Of a DNA stretch of 64,000 bases, positions 16,754 through 26,133 are shown in pieces. The notes beneath the pieces were generated by a model. The model did not search any database and was not told the DNA's origin. It saw nothing but the letters and a program-made list of their open reading frames with translations. Location of the stretch: assembly GCF_016587435.1 (NCBI RefSeq), contig NZ_BNJJ01000007.1, positions 1-64,000 on the forward strand, in the 5' to 3' direction. Made by a program: the position numbers and the translations under genes. Source of the DNA: Dictyobacter formicarum (GTDB lineage: Bacteria; Chloroflexota; Ktedonobacteria; Ktedonobacterales; Ktedonobacteraceae). How positions within the stretch are numbered: the first letter of the stretch is position 1; each line of letters opens with the position of its first letter.

Positions 16754-17143
16754 TCAAGCAGTGAAGAGTTGAACCATACAGTAGACAGCGGCTACGACCA
16801 GGCAGATGCAATAGAGGCCGGTCACAACTTGCGAAATCCTATTGGTGCCAATCGCATACCTTGGGCGCAGGCTGAACATGGCCAGGCGGGCCGTGATCAA
16901 CATCACACCAATAAGTAAAAGAAAATCAATAATCTTAATGACAATATTCGCATTAAAGACTGCCAGCATAACAATAATCCCCCCAAAAGAGAGGATCGCC
17001 CCAAGAATATCGGCTGCCGCAATCGCCATAAACAACCCTTCATCATAGGATCGTGCAAGCAACATTGGCGTTGTCTTCAACATAATGTATAGTCCAGCGA
17101 AATATCCAACTATACTGAATAAGACCCATAGAACATTCGACAT
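16754..17143 (-). CDS. Small four-helix membrane protein
   Basis: A 129-residue protein with four hydrophobic segments (about 5-25, 38-62, 66-88 and 103-126) joined by short loops with few charges. GGGGA lies 10 bases before the ATG. No motif or family recognised. It is a single-gene transcript with its own terminator at 16671-16720. Confidence 0.65.
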   Translation of the reverse strand: MSNVLWVLFSIVGYFAGLYIMLKTTPMLLARSYDEGLFMAIAAADILGAILSFGGIIVMLAVFNANIVIKIIDFLLLIGVMLITARLAMFSLRPRYAIGTNRISQVVTGLYCICLVVAAVYCMVQLFTA

Positions 17144-17412
17144 GTATTTTTAATCCCCAAATTTTTTCTGAGCACGCATTCTTTCTTGCTGCCCATGCAA
17201 GGTACATCCAACGTATCGACACAAATCTGATGCAGCGTCTGCGTTACCTGCATCGCCATTATACCATGCCATTAAAATGGATTGGAAACACAAACCTTTC
17301 ATGGCTAGCTATAAAAGGCATCTGGAAACGCCGCGCACTATGGTGGATATTTTGGCCTGCATATGCTACAGTGTGCGCAGATGAAAACGCAAGCAAGGGG
17401 TGTTCCGAGCAG

Positions 17413-18435
17413 ATGGCTGAACTGGTTTGGAAGGGAAAGAAGGCGCCGACATACAATCCTGCTGAGGTGGCGTTGAGCGTGGATGCTTGCTATGGTCTGG
17501 GCGATGAGCGACCAGCAAAACCGCCTGAGGGCTGGTATAATCGCTTGATCTATGCCGATAAAGGGCTGGTACTGCCGACACTACTGCCAGAATTTAGTGG
17601 CCGCGTCAATTTGATCTATATTGATCCCCCTTTCATGACGGGGCGCACATTTAAAGCCGGAGCGCAAATTCTCACCGCTGGCGGCATTTCCTATCAAGAT
17701 ATCTGGAACAATGACCTGGATGTATATCTGCAATGGCTCTACGAGACGTTTTACTACCTCCATCAATTGCTGGCTGAGAACGGTAGCCTCTATGTCCATC
17801 TCGATTGGCGGGCCACCCATTATGCACGGATTATGCTGGACGAAATCTTTCAGGCTGGCTCACGGAACAAAGGGGCCGGGCTCAAAAATGAGATCATCTG
17901 GCACTACCAATCGGGCGGACGAGCAACAAAGTCCTTTGCCCGCAAGCACGACACGATCCTTCTCTACACAAAATCGCGCCACTACCCGTTTCATGCCGAG
18001 CGCGTAGGCCAGATCCGAGGCAGCGAGAAACGCAACCACATGCGAAAAAGCATCGGACCCGACGGCCATCCGGTCTGGACGATCCGTACCGCCGGCAAGA
18101 TATATACCTATACTGAAAACAGCGTGATGTCGCGGGACGACGTGTGGAGCGACATCAGCCACCTTCATCAAAAAGATCCCGAGCGCACGGGCTACGCGAC
18201 CCAGAAGCCGGCCGCATTACTGGAACGTCTCCTACTGGCTTCGTCGGAAGAAAATGACCTGGTACTGGATTGTTTTTGTGGTAGCGGCGTTACGCCCGTG
18301 GTTTCAGAACAGCTTGGTAGACGCTGGCTGGCCTGCGACCAGAGTGAGGTAGCCATTTCGGTCACGCTGACACGACTTTTGCGCCAAAGTCGCCGCAACG
18401 TTTTTGCACTGCAAAGCGTTAAGGGGGTAGAATAA
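17413..18435 (+). CDS. Solitary DNA methyltransferase (N4-cytosine/N6-adenine, beta class)
   Basis: A 340-residue protein with YIDPPFMTG near 70 (motif IV, DPPF) and VLDCFCGSGVTPVVSEQLGR near 285 (motif I, S-adenosylmethionine binding). The order IV before I marks the beta class. KPAALLERLLLAS just before motif I is motif X. ATG 17413 begins MAELVWKGKK; an open frame continues upstream to 17230 but that part looks non-coding. No restriction enzyme gene is adjacent, so this is an orphan enzyme, perhaps with a regulatory role, or the remnant of a restriction system. Confidence 0.87.
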   Translation: MAELVWKGKKAPTYNPAEVALSVDACYGLGDERPAKPPEGWYNRLIYADKGLVLPTLLPEFSGRVNLIYIDPPFMTGRTFKAGAQILTAGGISYQDIWNNDLDVYLQWLYETFYYLHQLLAENGSLYVHLDWRATHYARIMLDEIFQAGSRNKGAGLKNEIIWHYQSGGRATKSFARKHDTILLYTKSRHYPFHAERVGQIRGSEKRNHMRKSIGPDGHPVWTIRTAGKIYTYTENSVMSRDDVWSDISHLHQKDPERTGYATQKPAALLERLLLASSEENDLVLDCFCGSGVTPVVSEQLGRRWLACDQSEVAISVTLTRLLRQSRRNVFALQSVKGVE

Positions 18436-18578
18436 AAACGATTGCAACGGATGCAATAGTTGAAATGTGGCACACAGAGAGCCAATGCAGGCAGATCTTG
18501 CACGTACCGCATAAGTACTGATATGATACAGTAGTCACCCCTTTTGGAATGTATCACAAGAGATAGGCGAAAACAGCA

Positions 18579-19379
18579 ATGCTAGAACTTCTAGAACAAC
18601 TCTTTCGACAGGTCAGAGCTTACACGCAGGCAGAACGTTATGATCGCAAGCAGGTCTACGCTCGGTCGTCCAAGCACACGACGATGCAGTTTGACAGAGA
18701 TGCTGAAGATTTGATCATCAATGGTCTCTCCACGAGCGGCCTGGGGTTTGAAATTATTACCGAGGAACGTCCAACCTTCGCGACATCCGAACATCCTCAA
18801 TATCGCATTGTGGTGGACCCCATCGATGGCTCAACCAACGTTGAGCGAGGGATTATGGTTGCCGCGGTCGCCCTGGCCGTGCTTCCCATCGATGCCCCGG
18901 TTATCCCAGAAAATGTACAATGGGCCCTGGTCGGCGAGTTGTTTACCGGCACCGTCTTCGAAGCGCAGAAGGGCGGCGGCGCATTTCGCAATGGTCGTCG
19001 TTGTCAGGTGAGTACAACCAGCAACATCAAGGATTGTGTGGCAGGACTCAACCTCGATGGTCGCAATGGCGATACGCTGCGTTCCTTGCTGACCGAAAAT
19101 CCACGCCTGGGTATTGTGCGGCGCACCGGCAGTTCGGCCATGGATAGCGTCTATGTCGCCAGCGGCACCTTCGATGCGTATATAGATATTGGAGATGATA
19201 TTACGGGTGAGTCGTTCCTGGCTTCAGCCAGCATTGTTTTAGAAGCAGGTGGTATCGTTACGGACCATGAGGGCAAGCCGCTGCGCCCGATCACCTCGCT
19301 CAACGACAAATTCTCTCTGATACTGGCCGGCAATAAAAAGCTGCACCAGAGCATCCTGGCCAAGATTCAAAAGGGATGA
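18579..19379 (+). CDS. Inositol monophosphatase-family phosphatase
   Basis: A 266-residue protein with the metal motif DPIDGSTN (Asp 80, Asp 83) and an upstream Glu at EER (62-64), as in Mg-dependent IMPase, CysQ and FBPase relatives. The usual C-terminal WD-x-A-A segment is replaced by ITGESFLASASIVLEAGG, where the Gly-Gly end is kept but the Trp-Asp is not, so substrate or activity may differ. Possible substrates are inositol phosphate, fructose bisphosphate or PAP. The ribosome site is weak. It follows the methyltransferase by 143 bp with no clear terminator between. Confidence 0.82.
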   Translation: MLELLEQLFRQVRAYTQAERYDRKQVYARSSKHTTMQFDRDAEDLIINGLSTSGLGFEIITEERPTFATSEHPQYRIVVDPIDGSTNVERGIMVAAVALAVLPIDAPVIPENVQWALVGELFTGTVFEAQKGGGAFRNGRRCQVSTTSNIKDCVAGLNLDGRNGDTLRSLLTENPRLGIVRRTGSSAMDSVYVASGTFDAYIDIGDDITGESFLASASIVLEAGGIVTDHEGKPLRPITSLNDKFSLILAGNKKLHQSILAKIQKG

Positions 19380-19537
19380 CTGGCATCATTGAACTGAATA
19401 TTTGACAGACATAGCGAAAGGTATAGTAATATATATTGAGTAGGAACAAATAAGGCAAGGATATGTAATTATTCATAGCAAGAAATGCGTGTCATAAAAA
19501 CGCTTGCCGCCATTTATGATCAAAAGGACTTTTACCT

Positions 19538-20671
19538 ATGCATACGACACGGAGCACATCCACCTCTTCTATGCAGCGTACAGTGCTGTCGTATCTGCTG
19601 TGTGGTCTGACACTCTGCCTGATTCTGAGTGGGTGCCAGGTGCCCGGTTTCACGAACAATAATAGCACGAACAACAATACACCTACGGTCCCGGCGCCGA
19701 CCCCAACGCCGGCGGTCAGCGCCAGCTTGAAGAGCCAGGGAACGATGGAGCTGCAGACGATGCAGCAATGGATCAATACGATGAAGCAGTATGGTGGTCA
19801 GGTCGATAGCTACCAGCAACAATATAACAGCGACCAGCAGGCATTGCAGAATGCGCATAGCGCCAGCACGTATCAGGTCGCACTGGATACGACGCGCAAC
19901 CACGTCAACGATCTCAAATTGGCAGCCATTAAGCAAGAGCAGCAAACTACACAGCAACAGCTGCGGCAAATGGTATCCAGCTGGGAAAATAGCCATCCCC
20001 ATCACGATTCATTTAACAACAAAACATATAAAATGGGCTTTGAATACGACGACAATACTGGCATTGGCACCTGGATCAAAGATGATCGATCCACCGCCAA
20101 AACATTTTCCGACTACCAGCAAATCGTCGAAAACACCAATATGTATATCACCAACCTCAAAGCCATGATGGACAACGCCAACGACAAAACGCCATATAAC
20201 CAGCCGCACCAGACCGATCTGAAGCTACTCCAGACGTATAACAAGGCTGATCGGCTGGCCCTGGTCGTCTCGCTGAGCGAGCAAACGATGCGCGTCTATG
20301 ACCATAGCAAGCTGATCAAAACTCTGCTGGTAACAACCGGCCAGCCCGACAAACCCACACCGCCGGGAAGCTGGTGGGTCGAGAGCCACCAGACGCATGT
20401 CACCTTTAAATCCATCGCCCCCAAAGGCAATCCCTTCTGGTTTCCCGATACCCCCATCAACTTTGCCATGCAATATCACAGCGACGGCTACTATATTCAT
20501 GACAGCTGGTGGCGCGCCGAATATGGTCCCAATACGCAATTCCCACACCAGGATACCACCGGCGACACGGGCGCGGACGTAGGCTCCCATGGCTGCGTCA
20601 ACCTCTCGAAAAGCGATGCACAATGGGTGTATGATCATGTCCAGCTCTTTACGGGCGTCATTATTTATTAA
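19538..20671 (+). CDS. L,D-transpeptidase (YkuD) lipoprotein
   Basis: A 377-residue protein with RBS AAAGGAC. The signal ends in the lipobox LILSGC near 31, followed by a Thr/Pro/Asn-rich linker. A helical middle part (70-220) is rich in Gln and probably coiled coil. The YkuD domain occupies about 235-377, starting LALVVSLSEQTMRVY and ending with the catalytic motif SHGCVNLS near 350-357 (His and nucleophile Cys). Such enzymes make 3-3 peptidoglycan crosslinks or attach proteins to the wall, acting outside the membrane. That suits a monoderm with peptidoglycan. Confidence 0.92.
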   Translation: MHTTRSTSTSSMQRTVLSYLLCGLTLCLILSGCQVPGFTNNNSTNNNTPTVPAPTPTPAVSASLKSQGTMELQTMQQWINTMKQYGGQVDSYQQQYNSDQQALQNAHSASTYQVALDTTRNHVNDLKLAAIKQEQQTTQQQLRQMVSSWENSHPHHDSFNNKTYKMGFEYDDNTGIGTWIKDDRSTAKTFSDYQQIVENTNMYITNLKAMMDNANDKTPYNQPHQTDLKLLQTYNKADRLALVVSLSEQTMRVYDHSKLIKTLLVTTGQPDKPTPPGSWWVESHQTHVTFKSIAPKGNPFWFPDTPINFAMQYHSDGYYIHDSWWRAEYGPNTQFPHQDTTGDTGADVGSHGCVNLSKSDAQWVYDHVQLFTGVIIY

Positions 20672-20708
20672 GGAGAAACAGAAAGGAAAAAAACAGCACG
20701 GCCTTTCG

Positions 20709-20725
20709 GACCAGATCGTCTGGTC
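20709..20725 (+). terminator. Short hairpin after the transpeptidase gene
   Basis: GACCAGA-TCG-TCTGGTC, 37 bp after the stop codon. There is no T run, so it may be a weak terminator or an RNA-stabilising hairpin. Confidence 0.35.
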
Positions 20726-20816
20726 ACATAACTTACATCATAGCAACCAATCTGACTGAAGCTTTTGCGCGTAACAATGCAATGAAATTTTTCGTACAAA
20801 GAAGGTATGATCAATT

Positions 20817-21527
20817 ATGCAAGAGTTTGATATACAGTTTGTATGCAGTGAATGGGAGCATATCAGAAGGCGCATCAAAACTGTCCATAATGGGAGCAAG
20901 GTCGCTGCCCTGCTTGGAGGATGTTGCCCGATAGATGTAGATAAAAACTGCGTTCCCCCACTGTTAATTATCCGTGCTTCGGCATACTATCAATATCGTA
21001 ATCTGCTACCATTTGTAGAGGAAGACGTAGTCAGCTGGGCCATCGAGATGACACTGGGAATAGCATGCCAGGTCCAGCTATTACCTCCACTGGATGTCGT
21101 GCCACGCGTGCAGCCTCCACTGAATGTTGAGCTACGCGTGCAGCCGCCGCTGGTAGCCGTATCGCCAGCCGGGCAAGACTCACCGCTGACGCAACCCCTG
21201 GTGAAAACGCGCACCATCCGGCGCCAGAACTGGTTCGAGCCGCTCAAGCTGGAACGCATTCAAGCCGATTGGATGCAGATCAAGCAGCTCATCAGCGAGG
21301 AAGACAAAGACGGAGAAATCGCGGAGGCGCTGTCTGCTTGCCAGCCAATCGCGCTGGAAATGGATGAATATCCTCCAACGCTGGTCCTACAGGCCATCAA
21401 TGCAGCCGCCCAGGCAACGCTAACCAGACATGCCACTGATGGCAGCCTGATGCTGGCCCTGCTCAACGAGATCGGCCACGTCTGCCGCATGAAAATCCTG
21501 GCGCCCGGCTCATCCTTGCCATCGTAA
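20817..21527 (+). CDS. Tandem-domain hypothetical protein, resembles DnaX gamma/tau domain III
   Basis: A 236-residue protein made of two similar halves. Half 1 (about 10-93) runs from EWEHIRRRIKTV through PPLLIIRASAYYQYRNL to LGIACQVQLLPP. Half 2 (about 150-232) runs from DWMQIKQLISEEDKD through PPTLVLQAINAAAQATL to IGHVCRMKILAP. Each has the pattern W-x-x-I, a helix, P-x-L-x-I/L, a helix, G-x-x-C-x-hydrophobic. This resembles the collar domain of the clamp-loader gamma/tau subunit; that is my inference from the pattern. A linker with imperfect VQPPL repeats joins the halves. The final residues and the stop are encoded by the mobile hairpin element that begins near 21497. Confidence 0.6.
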   Translation: MQEFDIQFVCSEWEHIRRRIKTVHNGSKVAALLGGCCPIDVDKNCVPPLLIIRASAYYQYRNLLPFVEEDVVSWAIEMTLGIACQVQLLPPLDVVPRVQPPLNVELRVQPPLVAVSPAGQDSPLTQPLVKTRTIRRQNWFEPLKLERIQADWMQIKQLISEEDKDGEIAEALSACQPIALEMDEYPPTLVLQAINAAAQATLTRHATDGSLMLALLNEIGHVCRMKILAPGSSLPS

Positions 21528-21768
21528 CCTTCGCCAGAACAAACACAACAAGAAAAGCGACCCCCCATAGGTTCGAGGCTTGCCCTCGATTGCCCCACCG
21601 TTTGTGGGGCCCTGTGTCCTCGCCGCCTGGTTCCTCGTGGGAAGACACCCTGGCCCACGCGGTGCCCAAAAGCGGACCTTCCTTTTGGGCACCGCGTGGG
21701 GCAACGTGATGGTAAAAGCGGAGCCACGTCGTAGGGATACAGGGCCGCCACGCTGCGGCGGGCGGCAA
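21497..21768. repeat. Mobile hairpin element, copy 2 (right end altered)
   Basis: Highly similar along its length to copy 3 (26994 onward), including the shared 5' segment starting CCTGGCGCCCGG and the end hairpin TTCGAGG-CTTGC-CCTCGATT (21572-21591). An inner 19-bp stem (21654-21672 with 21682-21700) differs from copy 3 by a paired C-to-T and G-to-A change, so pairing is kept. After 21768 the similarity stops, and the matching right end is missing. Confidence 0.8.
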
Positions 21769-21810
21769 GCGGCCGTTGAAGGCCGCACCTACGTGTCGTG
21801 TTTCTCCTCT

Positions 21811-21826
21811 GAAAATGATCATTTTC
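21811..21826. repeat. 16-bp perfect palindrome at the hydrolase gene end
   Basis: GAAAATGATCATTTTC overlaps the last bases of the truncated hydrolase gene, near the junction between copy 2 of the element and the gene. Confidence 0.45.
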
Positions 21827-22526
21827 ATGCCGCGTGGTGTCGCCAGTCGAAATCATAAAAAGGATAAGGCGATCCATCCTCTTCATAGCGCTGGGCCTGG
21901 AAGGCTTCCAGGACAGTTCCGATGTTGACGGACGCCCGCAACATGCCAAGGGGAAGGAAGACCTCCTGGCGCAGGAAGTCAGCATAGCTCTTGCCTGAAA
22001 GACGCGCAATCACCTCGCCGAGGATGCCATAGCCCAGGTTGGAATACTGATAGTGTTCCCCGGGAGCGTTCACCTGGTGGCCATAGCGCCGGATCGTCTC
22101 GTCCATTGACGGCGGCAGATACGGTTCATCTTGATAGAAAAACTGATAGTGCAGCGGCAGGCCCGAGGTATGGTTGGTCACGCGGTGCACCGTCGCCTCT
22201 TCGGCGCTGCCCACATGGGCCTGCAGCTTGCTATCTCCCAGATACTCATTGATGGGACGATCGAGGTCGAGCAGCCCGCGCTCCTTCAGAATCATCAGCC
22301 CGGTAGCCGTGGTAGGCTTGGAGATCGAAGCCAGCGAATACATCGTATGGGGCGTCGCTGGAATGCGGCGCTCGCGATCGGCCCAGCCAAAACCTTCTTC
22401 CCACAGAATGGTCGATCCCTGCGCCACGGCGACGGTGAGGGAGGGTATGCTACGTTCCACCAGCCCCCGCTCGATTCGTTCTCGGATGGCCTCAAACCGC
22501 TTCTGTTCTGACGATGTTTCAAGCAT
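21825..22526 (-). pseudogene. Serine beta-lactamase-family hydrolase (class C-like), C-terminally truncated
   Basis: The 233-residue frame from ATG 22526 has an AAGGAGGGA ribosome site upstream. It carries the S-x-x-K motif in ASISKPTTATG (nucleophile Ser near 69) and Y-x-N in QYSNLGYGILG (near 160). Intact relatives are usually 330-500 residues and have a third motif (H/K-x-G) later; here the frame stops at FDWRHHAA, right where the repeat element region begins. The fold is therefore incomplete and the protein is probably inactive. Confidence 0.75.
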
Positions 22527-22631
22527 ATCTTTCCCTCCTTATTCAATGAAGCGATCGCAGGGATCACCTGCGAATCACTTTTGTCTGTCGATTTCAGCAA
22601 AGATGTATTGCCTCTTGCATATCTCCTGCCA

Positions 22632-25600
22632 TCAAGGAAAAACGTTCAGAGCGGCCTCGGCAACCAGCAGCGATGGGTCGGACTGGTACGTGTGCAGGCG
22701 AGCGATTAACTCAGGAGTCCAATTGCTGGAGTAACGCGTTTCGCGAGCCTGGGCGATCAGGGCAGCCAGCGCCACACGCCGGAGCCGCTCATCAGGGTGC
22801 TCAGCCAGAGCATCCTGCACGGCTTGTAGGTCGTCCGTTGTCATTGTGCGTGGATAGGTAGCATTGAGCAAATCGCAGGCATCCATCAAGGCATCGGCAT
22901 GCAGCTGGTTGGTCTCAGCTAGATGCTTGAGTAACTCAATGATATCAGCCATTGGTAGCAGTTTAAATGCATTACACAGGCGTACTTTACCGGTGGCAGG
23001 GTATTCTGCCAGAACAGCAAACAGAGCTAGAGCCAGCTTACGCTTACTTTTCAGCTTCCTCTCCGAGATATTCAGGAAGTTGCGATATTTAGTTGAACGC
23101 CACAGTGAGAAGCAAGGGAGCAGCTCAAACATGCGGCGCCGATCCATGTAGAGGATGCGCAGGCTCTCCTGCAACTGAGGGATATCCCGATCAGTACAGA
23201 TAGCCATGAACGCGGTAATCGCGGCTTCCACTTCAGCGGTCGACTGAGAAAGCATCGCATTCAACAACGTGGGCGTCAGGATGCGTTGCGTATCGCGCAG
23301 CGACAACTGCGCAATATTTTGCAACAATTCCAGACGAGCCTCCTGCCCTGAATGTTGCAACACAGTATGGAGAAGGCGCAGCAGTTGTTGCAATTCCTGA
23401 GGGGTGAGTTGCTCAGGCGAGATATGACCTATCTTGAAAGCCATACTACTGCTGGCTGAGCTAGCGGCAAGTTGCAGAATTTCCCAGGTCTGGGGTCGGT
23501 CCAGATGATTCCAGAGCGCCCGGATGCCTGCGGCACGTAAATCGGGATGGCGCTCGCTTTGCGTTTGCAGATCTAATAGATACTGATAGGCTGCGTCCAG
23601 AGATAATTTCCCGATCAAAAATATAATCTCTTTTTGCACCATCAATTGCGGAAATGTATATGACGTCAACAGATAGAAGGCCGCCTCTTCTGGCATGCGC
23701 CGCAGGGCACGCCACAATGCTCTCAAAGTAGAGCGTAACATGGCGGTCGATTCATTTTTTTCCGCCTGTCCACGTAAAAGTGAAAAAATGGCCTCAGCTG
23801 CCAGAGTATTATCAACCATTGCCAGCGCATTAATGGCGTTCAACTGCTGATTATAGCTATGCGTATCCTGACTAAGTCGCAGCAGGCGTTCTGGCGCGAT
23901 AGGCGGTAAGGCAGCTAATTGCAAACATGTCTTTTTGAGGAGTTTACGATCACGCCCACTCGCTATATCCTGTTCCAGGTGCCCGGCATAGCGCTCTTGC
24001 TGAGATTGTGTCAGAGTAAGTGGAAAATCCACAAACAGGAGAAAACTGATCTCTTCAAGACTGAAACGCCCCTGTATCGTGGTTCGCTCCAGAAAAGGGG
24101 CCAGCAGGTCCTGGCGATAGCGCTGAAGATATTGTTCTACCTCTGAGACCAGAATCCAGCTGGGATCTTGCTGCACCAGCGCAGGAATCAGATTGTTCGA
24201 GAGTTCTGGCTGCCACTTGACAAGTAAACTCAAGATACTCTGGGCATCAGCGGTTGTCTGTGCCTTCTGTAAAGATTGAACAAGTAGCTGCGCCAATTCT
24301 GGAAAGTTACGGAACTGTCTACCAAAGGCCTCTGCACAAGCAACCAGGGCCTCGCTTTTATCCCGCTGCCGCCAATCAGTCAACGTTGGTAGAAAAATCG
24401 GAGCAATGCTACGAATAAGCTCGGGGCGGAGTTGCTCTTCGAGCGGCGGGACATCATAAAAATATGCAGGCAGCGGAAAGGTATCACGCACCTGTAAGAT
24501 AGTGACCATCTGCTCAGCGGCCCATTGCGTATGCCAGGGAACGAGACGAATCAATAAATACATCAATTGCCATAATGTATGATTCGAGAGGTCGATTGCA
24601 TCTAAGCTTGCATGCAACAATTCGGCCAACGCCGGTAGATGCGCTGTCTGCCAGGTGCTGGGAGGCAGAGAATTAAGGCCCTCAAACATAGATAGGCGAG
24701 CGGGGTCGGGCTCATTGCGATGCTCCAGAAACAATGCCAGCAGATCATCTAGTCTCTCGCGCTGATAGACTACCGAGCGAGCCAGCGTTTCTAATGCCTG
24801 GGCACGCCGCTTCACATCTGAATGCCGCAACTCATAATCCAGCTTCTCACACGCCTCAGCCCATGGCAGCAACTGCGCATACTCGCGACGTACCTCCAGT
24901 TGACGTAACGCAAGATCAGTACGAGACCAGATACGCCGTGCCTCCTGCTCACGCTGCTGACGAGACAGGAGCGTAAGAATCTCGAATGGGACCAATCCCT
25001 GGGTCGTCACATGCTGAAGCTGCGCCTCAAAGACTTCGACGCGCTGCCGGGGCGGCAAGATTTCCAACCACGCGACAAGCTGGTCATCTGTGCTATATTG
25101 CTGGGCGAGTATGTGCAAACGTTCAAGCGTGAGGCGCCGATGAACCTTGTACTTATACAGATCAATGCTAGCATGCACGGACAGCAACAGGTCAAACAGT
25201 TCATTGGGACGCTGACGCCAGAGCTCAACCAATTGAAGTTGGAACAACAGATCCGCCAGTAGAGGGGAACGCAATAATGCCAGCAAAGCATCCGGGAGCA
25301 CACGAGCCAGGATAGGAATAACAGCATTCAGGTGGTCAACGAATAGCTCTTCCTGTTCAGCCAGGTTTTCCAGACGTTGCTGGAGGGCGGTCAATGCCAG
25401 ATCCGGCTGCCAGCGTGCCAGGCGCCGCCATTGAGCGCGATTAAAACGTTGAGAGAGCTGGGGCAGATATTGCGCCACCAGTTCAGGCGAGCCGAACGAG
25501 AGTAAGCTGACAAGTGATTTATCCGCCTGACCAGCTAGCTGATGCAAGAAAAGATCGATTGGCTCCTGCAAATCATAGCGCCGCAAAAAACGTATCAGCG

Positions 25601-25922
25601 AGGCCCGCAACTCGCGCGGCACAATCTGTAATGCCTGCCGCTGCTGCTCCTGATTACAGGTTAAAGCCACCAGCTTCACGGCCAATTGACGAATACAGGC
25701 CGATGGATCTGATAGTGACGCGAAAACGAGATCGCCATTACGGCTACCGTAGCAAGCCTGCAGGGCCAGGAAACGCTCATAAAAAGGGCCGGTGGCCATC
25801 TCTGCCAGCGCCTGATCTAGCTGGGGATCAGCTAAAGCAAGTCGGCCGAAATCAACCATCCGACGAGAACGCTGCGCAAAGGTAAGAACTTCGACTTCCT
25901 GGAGAAGTTGTGCTTTATTCAT
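22632..25922 (-). CDS. Giant helical-repeat (HEAT-like) protein
   Basis: A 1096-residue protein, Leu, Gln and Arg rich and almost free of Gly and Cys, made of about 25-30 antiparallel helix pairs with recurring patterns such as SDPSACIRQLAVKLVAL and HPDERLRRVALAALIAQ. This is the look of HEAT or armadillo-type repeats, which form scaffolds that bind proteins. There is no signal peptide or membrane segment, so it is probably cytosolic. The ribosome site before ATG 25922 is weak. No enzyme motif recognised. It may share transcripts with the truncated hydrolase gene 106 bp downstream. Confidence 0.75.
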   Translation of the reverse strand: MNKAQLLQEVEVLTFAQRSRRMVDFGRLALADPQLDQALAEMATGPFYERFLALQACYGSRNGDLVFASLSDPSACIRQLAVKLVALTCNQEQQRQALQIVPRELRASLIRFLRRYDLQEPIDLFLHQLAGQADKSLVSLLSFGSPELVAQYLPQLSQRFNRAQWRRLARWQPDLALTALQQRLENLAEQEELFVDHLNAVIPILARVLPDALLALLRSPLLADLLFQLQLVELWRQRPNELFDLLLSVHASIDLYKYKVHRRLTLERLHILAQQYSTDDQLVAWLEILPPRQRVEVFEAQLQHVTTQGLVPFEILTLLSRQQREQEARRIWSRTDLALRQLEVRREYAQLLPWAEACEKLDYELRHSDVKRRAQALETLARSVVYQRERLDDLLALFLEHRNEPDPARLSMFEGLNSLPPSTWQTAHLPALAELLHASLDAIDLSNHTLWQLMYLLIRLVPWHTQWAAEQMVTILQVRDTFPLPAYFYDVPPLEEQLRPELIRSIAPIFLPTLTDWRQRDKSEALVACAEAFGRQFRNFPELAQLLVQSLQKAQTTADAQSILSLLVKWQPELSNNLIPALVQQDPSWILVSEVEQYLQRYRQDLLAPFLERTTIQGRFSLEEISFLLFVDFPLTLTQSQQERYAGHLEQDIASGRDRKLLKKTCLQLAALPPIAPERLLRLSQDTHSYNQQLNAINALAMVDNTLAAEAIFSLLRGQAEKNESTAMLRSTLRALWRALRRMPEEAAFYLLTSYTFPQLMVQKEIIFLIGKLSLDAAYQYLLDLQTQSERHPDLRAAGIRALWNHLDRPQTWEILQLAASSASSSMAFKIGHISPEQLTPQELQQLLRLLHTVLQHSGQEARLELLQNIAQLSLRDTQRILTPTLLNAMLSQSTAEVEAAITAFMAICTDRDIPQLQESLRILYMDRRRMFELLPCFSLWRSTKYRNFLNISERKLKSKRKLALALFAVLAEYPATGKVRLCNAFKLLPMADIIELLKHLAETNQLHADALMDACDLLNATYPRTMTTDDLQAVQDALAEHPDERLRRVALAALIAQARETRYSSNWTPELIARLHTYQSDPSLLVAEAALNVFP

Positions 25923-26133
25923 GCAGAAAAGTGCGCCCTATATTATTTGGCACGGGCAACATGCACATGTTAGAGGGTTTCAAGAGGGTAATTCGGCTAT
26001 TTCATCTACTACCAACCGATTATAATTGATGCAATTACGTCTGTCAACTCTTTTATAATATAAAGGGACCACTTCGAAAAACGATATCAAGAATCTTGCC
26101 ATCCTGGATCTGACAATGAAAGGTGAAAATGCA

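Noticed and set aside
17230..17412. N-terminal extension of the DNA methyltransferase
   Set aside because: Contains the likely promoter region and has no similarity to methyltransferases; the start at 17413 gives a normal-length enzyme.
21463..22009. Minus-strand frames in the repeat regions that resemble each other (also 26825-27276)
   Set aside because: Their similarity comes from the shared non-coding element; they have no ribosome sites and the frames are shifted between copies.
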